Positions 1 to 8,656 of a stretch of 64,000 bases of DNA are shown in pieces. This DNA comes from Gambelia wislizenii (Eukaryota; Chordata; Lepidosauria; Squamata; Crotaphytidae): positions 28,890,501 to 28,954,500 of the forward strand of contig JAUMIR010000003.1 of the NCBI GenBank assembly GCA_030847615.1. The letters run 5' to 3'. Within the stretch, counting starts at the first letter, position 1. The number at the start of each line of letters is the position of its first letter. Made by a program: the position numbers and the translations under genes. The notes under the pieces are model-generated. The model saw only the letters and a list, made by a program, of their open reading frames with translations, was not told where the DNA came from and did not search any database.

Positions 1-1810
1 ATCTTTACATTTGACAGTCCAGTAAAGACTTAGTAAAGAACTTGGTCCAACCCTGAAAAATCTTGGCCCTGGGTTCAGAGAATTAGCACTACTTGGGCAC
101 CCTTTTTATGCCCTCTTGTCCCGTATGATGGTGTGTTTTTTTAATAGAGCTTAGAAAAGTAATCACTAGAAAAGTAACCTCTATCTTTGCAGGCTGGAGA
201 ATTCTGGGTGTTGCAGACAGAAAATTTTCAAAGATTTTCTTTTTTTTTAGGTAACAAGGAAGAAAAGCAAATAAAAAAATATTGAGAAGCTAACAGGCAT
301 TTCTCCCAAGAGATCCAATATGTTAAAAGAAATTGTTCCCATCACTGGATTATTTAAAAACAACAACAACAGTGAGGTAAAATCTAGGCCCTTCATGTAG
401 GCACGCAGAGCTAACAAATTTATACAGAACTAGAGAGTTAGTAATTATCCTGTATGGCAAGCAAGAAAGCAGAACATTGCAGCAAATCTTAAGGAGATGA
501 AATTGTGTATGAGCTTTCCACAGCTGAACAAAATTAAAGACACATTCATGTTTGTGTGTCTGTGTTTTAAATAAAAGAAATTAAAAAAAAAACATAAACA
601 AGGATCTGCGACTCAGTATAGATTACTCTAATGGCAAAACAAATATGGTGGTAACCTGCACTTTACCATGACTGAGGGCCAAGGAGAAACACTTCCAGCT
701 TGTTTTATCAGCTTGGGGGACAATTTAGTCATCATCAACTCTGGATCAAAATGCATTATTGTGATGGCTCTGACTAATTTATCCCAGAGGCAGCACTGGG
801 AAGACAACAATAACAGTGATAAACCTTAGTTGCGCTCTCAGGAAAATGAAGAGTAAGCACCAAAGACAGGTGACAATTATCTCTGGAAATAGGAGAAAGT
901 GTTCCTAAAAAAGAAACTGAAATGTGATCAAGCAGACTGGCAAAGTCCCTAAAGCATTTTAAAGTGATGTTAAGGTCCACAGCTTACATGGCTTGCTGAA
1001 GCCAGGGAAGAAAGAAATAAAAAATCCCCAAGCCAAATTTAATGGAAATTGACACTTTTTATATATTTATCACATGTTTAAAATATCAAATCTTGCCTTT
1101 CCTCTAGGGAGCTCAGGGTGCTGTGCATAATGGTTCCTAGTCACAGGTGGCATGGAAAATGGTTCCCTGTGATCAGACAGAGATCTAATTCATTTCAGAC
1201 CTTTCCTCTGAAATGTTGTTCAATATGCAAATGAATATTCACAGTGCAATTTATACTTAAATGTCCAAAGCCTCAGCAAACTGATTATCCTTTGGTTATT
1301 TGATTATGACTAAGTGGAGAACGAGGGTGCAATAAATGTCTCCCCTCCACCAGCACCCCCAATAATATCCTCACTGTCACTCTCCCCTTGTGACAAAGAA
1401 CTAGAAAAGAAAAAGTTACTTTTGGGACTATGAGCCTCAGTCAGCATGGCCACTTGGTGCTAGATTATGAAAACTGTAATCCAAAATAACCTTTTCAAGC
1501 TCCCTTCACATCTAAGATCTTAAGGCAGCGAACATCATAGAGCTTCCCAGCCTCTCTACAGTCACTGGTGGAAGAGGCAGAGAACAGGCCTGCCTCTCCT
1601 TCTCTGTGAGAACCCTTGAGGTGTTTGGAGAATTCCCAAGGATTATGCCCTTGTCTAATGAGCAACACATCAAGAGCAGCACTATTTCTCCCCATGTTTA
1701 GTTTTTGTATGAAAAAATACAAAATGCAATCATATAATTTCTGCCAAATTCAAAGCAATACTTTCAGATAGGTCAAGACACAATTCTTAAATAAATTCTC
1801 CAGGCCTTCA
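1..1810. other. No gene recognised; non-coding DNA
   Basis: This AT-rich stretch holds only short open frames without family resemblance. Short A- or T-rich runs occur near 240 and 580. I see no recognisable repeat boundary, promoter or RNA gene. Confidence 0.6.
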
Positions 1811-2190
1811 TATATCCTCCAACTGTCCTCATTTGGCAGGGACAGTCCCAATTAATCCTCTATTGTCCCACTTTCTCAGCTGCTTTTAAAATGTCTCACT
1901 TTCTCTCTTCTCCTCCCACTTTTCCCCTTTGTCACCATCTTCATTCAGTTGCTGCAAACTGAGTTCAAAGAGGGAAAGTAGCTTGTACTCAATTAACTGA
2001 CCAGGGGGGGATGCGGAGGAAGGGCCAGAATCTTGCCTTTTCCTGGAGATTCAAGCAAAAGCAAACTGCTGTAGCCTCTCATAGTTTTTCCTGTACTTTA
2101 TCATTATTAACATTTGCCATCTTGACTATACTCTGATGTTATTTGGCCACAAGTGTCCCAGCTTTCATTTGTGAAATGTTGGAGAGTATG
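1811..2190 (-). repeat. Interspersed repeat, copy 1 (unclassified, DNA-transposon-like)
   Basis: The reverse complement of this stretch matches a second copy at about 36164-36540 along its length, including the blocks AACTCAGTTTGCAGCAACTG and GGGAC(A/T)..TGTGGCC. Both ends carry a related short motif (TCCTCCAACTGTCC at one end, GTTGGAGAGTATG at the other), which suggests short inverted termini. No coding potential is visible. I cannot assign a superfamily. Confidence 0.5.
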
Positions 2191-2395
2191 CCTTCAGGAG
2201 GTCACAACATGTCTGTACAGGTCCAGTAATCATAGTCATGGTACCTTCCTCCAGGACATGAGGAAAATGATACTGGAATAGGGCTCAATACATCCCCAAT
2301 CACTTGGCTTTTAGGGATGGGGCAATCTGTCCATCTTGCTTTCTCCTGCCTCTCTCTCTCTCTCTCTTTCTCTGGATTTCTTCACAAACGAAGAT
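2191..2395 (-). other. Probable 3' untranslated part of the minus-strand LINE, with a CT run
   Basis: This lies directly downstream (on the minus strand) of the LINE's C-terminal finger and ends near the neighbouring repeat. It contains a CT dinucleotide run at about 2351-2369. The exact 3' end of the LINE was not located. Confidence 0.35.
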
Positions 2396-2689
2396 TCAGG
2401 AAGGACTCATCCGGCGCTTTCTGCAAGCACGCTGATGACTAAAAAGGGCAATCCGAGATAAACAAGTCTGGTTGCAGAAAGCACAGCAGAAGGTCTCCTT
2501 GGGTGACGTTTTTGGGTTGTGATTCTTTATGTGTTGTCGTTTCTCTTCAAGACTTGTTCGGCATGAGTTCTCAAATAAGCTGCAGCATTGTGGATAGTGC
2601 GTCTCCATGCCTCCTGATGTGAGGCCACGGCGGATCATTGTTGGTGATCAATTTGGCCGAGCCTGAGATGTTGTTTCAGGGAGTCCTTG
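2396..2689 (-). pseudogene. LINE ORF, C-terminal fragment with Cys/His finger
   Basis: The minus-strand translation carries a C-x2-C ... H-x3-C type finger (FCCAFCNQTCLSRIALF then SHQRAC) followed by a basic tail and a stop at 2396. This kind of finger closes the ORF of an APE-type LINE family whose RT lies at 8702-11500 here. Upstream of about 2640 the reading continues in a different frame (KDSLKQHLRLGQ) up to the target duplication at 2685-2689, so one frameshift separates it from the finger. The piece is the downstream half of the gene cut by the 2690-8651 insertion. Confidence 0.75.
2685..2689 (+). repeat. Target-site duplication CCTTG (left)
   Basis: The five bases CCTTG directly precede the 5' LTR and recur directly after the 3' LTR at 8652-8656, as expected for integrase-mediated insertion. 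Confidence 0.9.
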
Positions 2690-3042
2690 TGTCAGGCTCA
2701 TCCCTGAATTCTGGGTGTTGAAGTGGAATTCATGGAGGACCCTGACATGTAGCTGGTTCAGGCCTGGCTCTTTCTCAGGCCTGGAATGTCTTGACGTGAG
2801 GCCAGACCACCTGGTAGGCATGGGAATGCCAGCTCAAGGCCTTGAGGCCAGGTGCAGACTTCTTCAAACATCTTCTTCCCCCGTCTCCCTCCCCCTTTTG
2901 CATTTCTCACGCTGGGTGCTTTATCTACAGTCCTGTTTGTCTGTAATTCAGTTTTGGCTTTGCCAATGTTCCTGACACATGATTCCTTGTCAATAAAGCA
3001 ATTTATTGATTGCATGTGAGCATGTGTTCTCTGTACATCACA
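2690..3042 (+). repeat. 5' LTR of the sushi-type Gypsy element
   Basis: It begins TGTCAGG and ends ACATCACA. It carries AATAAA at 2992-2997. A likely transcription start lies near 2950, because the sequence at 2950-2961 is complementary to the primer site after the LTR. A weak TTTATC lies about 30 bases before that point. It is the same length as the 3' copy at 8299-8651. Confidence 0.93.
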
Positions 3043-3055
3043 GAAAGCCGAAACT
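3043..3055 (+). promoter_or_regulatory. Putative self-priming primer-binding site
   Basis: Directly after the 5' LTR comes GAAAGCCGAAACT, which does not start with the TGG expected for a tRNA 3' end. It pairs with AGTTTTGGCTTT at 2950-2961 inside the LTR over 12 bases with one G-U pair. In Tf1 the mRNA 5' end folds back and primes on this site (established for Tf1; inferred here). Confidence 0.65.
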
Positions 3056-3103
3056 CCTCAATTCCTTCTTTACAACCTACTACTGGAGTGGTTCTACCCG
3101 CTA

Positions 3104-4656
3104 TGTCTGATGACGCGGAGACTGGAACTCAGCCGGATAAAGATCTGGTTGCCAGTGGCAACCAGGAAGCCGGTGCCTCTGGGCTGGAGGCCGGCGCAGC
3201 GGGAGGTGTTGCTGCAGCTTCTGATGAAGACAGGAGCTGGGACCGCTGAAGGGCTGGGAGAGTTATTTTCTTTCTGACCCCATGGAGCTGGGAGCCAAGC
3301 AGGCTCAGGGGAGGGGCAGCATGCCACACTTCAGCACTCCAGTCCCAGAAGTCCTGGCTCCCCACTGGCCTTGGCTGGGCGACAACAGCTGGGAGGAATG
3401 TCGGTCCCACCGGTGGGACAGGGCCCCGGGCGAGGGGGCTAGTGAGCCAGGAGTGCGGTTTTCCTTGGCAGAAGTAGGGGTAGAGGTCCTGCAGTTGAAG
3501 CAGCAGATGGGGGAGATGCAGGCAGGCCTCCTGGAACTCCTATGAAGGATGCCACCATCCCCTCCCGCCCCTGGAGGGGCCCAGCTGCCCCAAGCCCAAC
3601 CAGCGGCTGCTCCAGCACCCAGAGCAGGGGCTCCTGCACCTCCCCCAGAGGTCCCTGGCCTGCCGGCTCCTGGACTGGCTCCTCCTGGAGGGGCTGGACC
3701 AGTTGACCCCGAGGCCTGAAGCAGCAAAATCTGAAGGTGACTTTCGACGGAGATGCAGCGAAGCTACCCTACTTCTTGACCCAAGTGGTGAGTTTCATGA
3801 CCAAGTGGGAAGGGGAGTTTCAGACGGATGCTGAGAAAGTGCAGTATGTGTCCAACCAACTAGAGGGAGAGGCGGCTCAGTGGTTGGTGGGGCTCTATGA
3901 TATGGGAGCACCTGAACTGCGAAACTTCCAAGAGTTCTTGCTAGCCCTTAGAGCCCAATTTGAAGACCCTTTGAAAGTGAGAAGAGCCCGGGCGGAGCTC
4001 AGACAACTAAAGCAAGGCACTAAGACAGTGGGAGAGTATGCTGCTGAATTCCGCCGCCTGGCCAGCCAAGTGCCTGAGTGGCCGAAGGATGTCAAGGTGC
4101 AGTTTTTCCAAGAAGGGCTGAATGCTGACATCCTAGAGTGGGCAATGTTCCAGGGGCTGAATGCTGACATCCTAGAGTGGGCAATGTTCCAGGGGAACCC
4201 CGAAACCCTCCTAGGGTGGGTGCAGTTTGTAGGGGAAGTAGAGATGCTGAGACGGCATGTCAAGATGGTCCGCAGTCTGCAAGGGGCAGAGGGAAGGCCA
4301 CTGGGTCCGCCGGGAAGAAGGGCAAGTCGGCCTGCTCAAGTGGAGCCACGGCCGGAGAGTCTGAACGGGAGCGCAGGATGAGAAAGGGGCTGTGCCTGCA
4401 GTATGGGAAAAGTGGCCATCGCATAGCTGAGTGCCCAGACAGGAGTCCCTGGGAGCCAGCGGCAGCTGACAAACCCCAGCGGAGGGAAGGGAGATCAGCG
4501 GTGCCTAAGACCCCACTCAAGCCCAAGCCGAAAGCTGCAGCCCGGGCCTTGGTGACAGGCCACGCAGCGGGGGAGTCTTCGGATGACCCGGACGACAGTG
4601 GATCCTTTTCTTCCAACACTGAGCCGGCGGGAAACGGATCCAGCCTGCCCTATTAA
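3104..4656 (+). pseudogene. Gag of the sushi-type element, frameshifted
   Basis: The ATG at 3104 opens a short frame (to 3249). The Gag region then changes frame several times: 3282-3545, then a proline/alanine-rich stretch from 3549 stopping at 3717, then a Gag core at about 3720-4320 and a nucleocapsid-like end at about 4290-4656. The core (LPYFLTQVVSF, GEAAQWLVGLYD, LRQLKQGTKTVGEYA) matches the Ty3/Gypsy capsid fold shared with PEG10/RTL-type proteins. The zinc knuckle reads CLQYGKSGHRIAEC, so the second cysteine is a tyrosine. Residues GLNADILEWAMFQ occur twice in tandem (39-bp duplication at 4115-4192). At least three frame breaks mean no full Gag can be made. Confidence 0.82.
4115..4192 (+). 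repeat. 39-bp tandem duplication within Gag
   Basis: Two identical 39-base units, 4115-4153 and 4154-4192, each encode GLNADILEWAMFQ in frame. The duplication keeps the frame and probably arose in this copy or its recent source. Confidence 0.85.
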
Positions 4657-4658
4657 GC

Positions 4659-7600
4659 GCCCAAGGGCGGGCTAACCCCGAAGGGTGCCCAGAAGCTCTG
4701 GTGAGTGGAGTAAAAGAACCTTTTTTTATTAAAGCCAGAGTAGGGCCCGAGTGGGAGGGCTCCTCCCGAAAAGTAATGATAATGATTGATTCGGGGTGCA
4801 CCCAAGTTCTAATGCACCCCTCTTTAGTCAGTGAACTGGACATCAGTACTGTTAAGTTGGGAAAGCCAGTGTGGCTGTCACAGATGGATGGTGGGATGAT
4901 GAAGGGGGGCCTAGCCAGGCGAATGACCAGCCCTGTCCACATGAGAATGGGGAACCACCAAGAGGAACTCCAATTTGTAGTTGCCCCAGGGTTAGTTCCT
5001 GCTGCGGTGGTGGGCTTAAACTGGCTAAAGTTTCACAACCCCTCCATTGACTGGGTGAAAGAGACACTGATGTTTGCAGACCCAGTGTGTGTGCAGGAGC
5101 ACTGGGTGGGGAACACGTCCTCTAGGGAAGGGGTCACTCTAGCAGTTGATTCGAGGAACTATATGACTGCTTTGGTTAAAGGAGAACTGAAAGGCCTACC
5201 AGTAGAGTACAAGGCGTGGCAATATGTTTTCGAGGAGAGGGAGTGCGACATTTTGCCACCCCTCAGGCCCTTTGACTGTGCCATTGAGATACTCTCTGAG
5301 ACTAAACTACCCAAGCCCAGGATTTATTCCATGACCCCTGCTGAAATGGAGGCATTACGAGAGTTTATTGACAAGAGCTTTGCGCGGGGGTTCATTAGGC
5401 CCTCAACCCCACCAGTGGGGCCCCTGTGATGTTCAGACGCAAATCAGATGGGGTCTTCATTTAATTCAGGACTACCAAGCGTTAAATGCAATTAGTGTCT
5501 CCAACCAATACCCCCTACCCCTTATGAAGGACATATTAGCCCATTTGTCCAAAGGAAAGATTTTCACTAAGTTGGATCTACAGGAGGCTTATTACAGAGT
5601 GCGAATCAGGGAAGGGGACGAATGGAAGACTGCTTAAAATTGCCCTTTGGGGGTTTTCGAGTTCAAGGTCATGCCTTTTGGATTAAAAGGGGCCCTAGGG
5701 GTATTTCAGAACCTTATTAATGTCGTGTTGAGAGACTTATTGTACAAAGGGGTATTGGTGTACCTAGACGATGTGTTGATTTACTCTGCGGATTACATGT
5801 CCCATGTGAAATTGGTGAAAAAGGTGCTTGCTAGATTGGGTGAAAACCATTTGTATGCCAAATGTCAAAGTATGAATTCCACCAAAGCTGTTGGACTACT
5901 TGGGCTACCGTATCTCAGACAAGGGGATAGAAATGGACCCAGAAAAAGTCGAAGGGGTGTTGACAGTTCTAGGGAAGCCCCTAGAACTAGGAAGCAACTG
6001 CAAAGCTTCCTGGGGTTTGCTAATTTTTACCGGGCCTTCATCCCTGACTTTGCGACGGTAGCCCTTCCTCTGACTGATTTGTTGAAAACCAAAGATGTGG
6101 TGAATAAGGGAAAGGGGGAAGGAATGAGGGAACCCCCCCCCCAAAATAATAGTGTGGACGGATCAGGGTCAACGGGCCTTTGAAAAGTTGAAATCTCTGT
6201 TCACATCAGAACCTATTCTCAAACACCCCGACCCCTCCCAACCCTTTGTAGTGCAGGTTGACACATCTGATGTTGCAATGGGCAGAGTACTGTTGCAAAA
6301 GGGGGAGGAGGGAGAGCTTAGACCATGTGCCTACCTGTCTAAGAAATTTAATGAAACTGAGCGGAATTGGCCTGTGTGGGAAAAGGACATGGGTGCAATC
6401 AAACTGGCCTTAGAAACGTGGCACCACCTGCTGGAGGGTTCTCCCAAGCCTTTCAAAGTTTGGACAGACCACAAGAATTTGGAGGTGTTAGCCACACCTA
6501 GATGGTTGAGTCCTAAGCAGGTCAGGTGGGCCAGTTTCTTTTACCGGTTCAACTTCACCCTGAAATTTATCCCGGGAAAAAGGAATTTCCTGGCTGATGC
6601 TTTGTCCAGGCTGCTGCAACATGAGAGTAAGAGGAAAGAGGTCATTCATACTGTTTTCTCCCCCTCCCACTTGGGGCTGGCAGTTCTCACGTATAGTAAA
6701 GCCAAGCAGCATGAATCACTTGCCAGCCCCTCAGTGGGGCCAATGTTTGAGCCCTCGGCAGTCGAGGATGACGCTCCCCTGCCAGAGGCTAAGCCCATTG
6801 ATGCCCCACCTGCACCAGAGCTCTCACCACAGCCCCACCTTCTAGGGGATGATGGGAGTGGGTGGCAGTCCCTACTCGAGTCAGCCCTGCCCAAGGACCC
6901 TTGGTTCTTGGCCCACCCCGGAGAGGGGACCATGTGGGAGGGTCTGGCCTGGAGGGGGGACCGTCTGTACGTCCCTGAGGCCCTGAGAGCACTCATCCTC
7001 AGGCAGTGCCATGATGTCAAAAGTGCTGGGCATTTTGGGTATCTCAAAACTCTGCATTTGGCCCGCAGGCAGTTTTGGTGGCCAAGAATGAGGAAGGAGG
7101 TGGAGGAGTATGTGAAGGGGTGTTCCACGTGTGCTATGGCAAAGGGAGGGTCAGGGAAGTCCAAAGGCCTGCTCCAACCTCTGCCTACCCCAACCAAACC
7201 TTGGGAAGTCATCAGTATGGACTTTATAACAGAGTTACCTGAAAGTAAGAAAAAGACTGTTATATGGGTTGTTACTGATCTGTTTTCTAAACCAGCACAT
7301 TTCGTGGCCTGCAGGAAGCTTCCAACAGCCTCCCAACTGGCCAGGTTGTTCATTCAACACATCTACCGTCTCCATGGTGTCCCTGCTAAGACTGTGTATG
7401 ACAGGGGGGCCCAATTCACTTCCCAGTTTTGGAAGGCGTTCATGAACCTTCTGGGGGTGGAGCTAGGGCTCAGCAGTTCCCATCATCCCCAGACAGATGG
7501 ACAGAACGAACGTCATAATCAGATTCTTGAACGATACCTGCGGTGTTATGTAAATTTCCAACAATCTGACTGGGTTGACCTCTTGCCGTTTGCCGAGGTA

Positions 7601-8269
7601 GCCTATAATAAGGCCACCCACCAAAGCACTGGCCTTTCTCCTTTTAAGGTTGTCTCTGGACAGGATTTCAGTCCCTTGCCTCTGAAGGAGGGGACTCCCA
7701 CAGACCCGGTCTCAGTGACCCAGTGGAGTCAAAAAGTCAGAGATGCCTGGCCTCAGGTAATCTCTGCCTTGGACTTTGCCAAAGTGCGCTACAAACAACA
7801 TGCTGACCAAAGGAGGGATCCCACCCCAGACTATGCCATTGGGGACCTGGTCTATTTATCCACTAAGTTCCTTATGAGTTCCCAACCCTCCAAGAAGTTG
7901 AGGGCTAAATTCATAGGGCCTTTTCCTATTACTAGAGTGATAAATCCTGTGGTGTTTGAACTGGCTTTGCCTAAACTGTATCATCATATGCACCCTGTGT
8001 TTCATTCCAGCTTGCTCAAACCAGCATGCCCTCCAGACCAGCACTGTACGGCCACGAGACCTCCACCCCAACCTATTCTGGTTGACCACGATCAACATTT
8101 TGAGATCTCTGAGGTGTTGGACTCAAGGGTTCATCGAGGAGGGATACAATATTTGGTGAAGTGGAAACATTTGCCTCTGGGTCATGCTGAATGGGTTGAT
8201 TCTGACCATGTTAATGCTAAGCGCTTATTGCAAAAGTTCCATGCCCGCTTTCCTGATAAGCCTGGTTAA
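4659..8269 (+). pseudogene. Pol of the sushi-type element (PR-RT-RH-IN-chromodomain), partly broken
   Basis: Domains in order: aspartic protease (IDSGCT, Asp codon 4788-4790, then AAVVGLNWL), reverse transcriptase (catalytic YLDD at 5761-5772), RNase H, zinc-binding integrase N-terminus, DDE integrase core, chromodomain. Breaks: a frame change near 5405-5430, a TAA at 5635 within the RT, an out-of-frame segment at about 5865-5985, and a shift near a C-run at about 6130. From 6152 to the stop at 8269 one 705-codon frame is open. In it the RNase H acids are D37 and D106, and the integrase triad is D357, D417 and E453 (spacing 60 and DD35E). The HHCC zinc module lies at about residues 286-335 and the chromodomain at about 650-700 (VLDSRV, YLVKWK, WV). 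The conserved SDRG of the integrase reads YDRG. Confidence 0.9.
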
Positions 8270-8284
8270 GGGGGAGGTTTGTCT

Positions 8285-8298
8285 TCAGGGGGGCGGAA
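8285..8298 (+). promoter_or_regulatory. Polypurine tract before the 3' LTR
   Basis: The purine-rich CAGGGGGGCGGAA directly precedes the 3' LTR. A second purine run (AAGGGGGAGG) lies about 20 bases upstream. Either could prime plus-strand synthesis; the adjacent one fits best. Confidence 0.6.
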
Positions 8299-8651
8299 TG
8301 TCAGGGTCATCCCTGAATTCTGGATGTTGAAGTGGAATTCATGGAGGACCTTGACATGTAGCTGGTTCAGGCCTGGCTCTTTCGCAGGCCTGGAATGTCT
8401 TGGCGTGAGGCCAGCCCGCTTGGTAGGCATAGGAACGCCAGCTCAAGGCCTTGAGGCCAGGTGCAGACTTCTTCAAACATCTTCTTCCCCTGTCTCCCTC
8501 CCCCTTTTGCATTTCTCATGCTGGGTGCTTTATCTACAGTCCTGCTGGTCTGTAATTCAGTTTTGGCTTTGCAAATGTTCCTGACACATGATTCCTTGTC
8601 AATAAAGCAATTTATTGATTGCATGTGAGCATGTGTTCTCTGTACATCACA
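8299..8651 (+). repeat. 3' LTR of the sushi-type Gypsy element
   Basis: It starts TGTCAGG and ends ACATCACA, 353 bp like the 5' LTR and colinear without indels. I count about 15 substitutions between the two. The R-start segment AGTTTTGGCTTT is conserved at 8559-8570. Confidence 0.93.
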
Positions 8652-8656
8652 CCTTG
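8652..8656 (+). repeat. Target-site duplication CCTTG (right)
   Basis: Exact match to 2685-2689 on the other side of the element. Confidence 0.9.

Larger units (their letters stand above)
2690..8651 (+). mobile_element. Chromodomain Gypsy LTR retrotransposon (Tf1/sushi type)
   Basis: The element has two 353-bp LTRs, a 5-bp target duplication (CCTTG), Gag with a zinc-knuckle remnant, and Pol in the order protease, reverse transcriptase, RNase H, integrase, chromodomain. The C-terminal chromodomain and the lack of a TGG-type primer site place it with Tf1/sushi chromoviruses, the group from which PEG10 and RTL1 of mammals derive (family knowledge). The LTRs differ at about 15 of 353 sites by my count, so the copy is fairly old. 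Gag and the RT region are broken, while RNase H to chromodomain is still a single 705-codon frame. It sits inside a minus-strand LINE. Confidence 0.93.

Noticed and set aside
6646..7353. 235-codon minus-strand frame opposite Pol
   Set aside because: Shadow of the integrase-coding frame.
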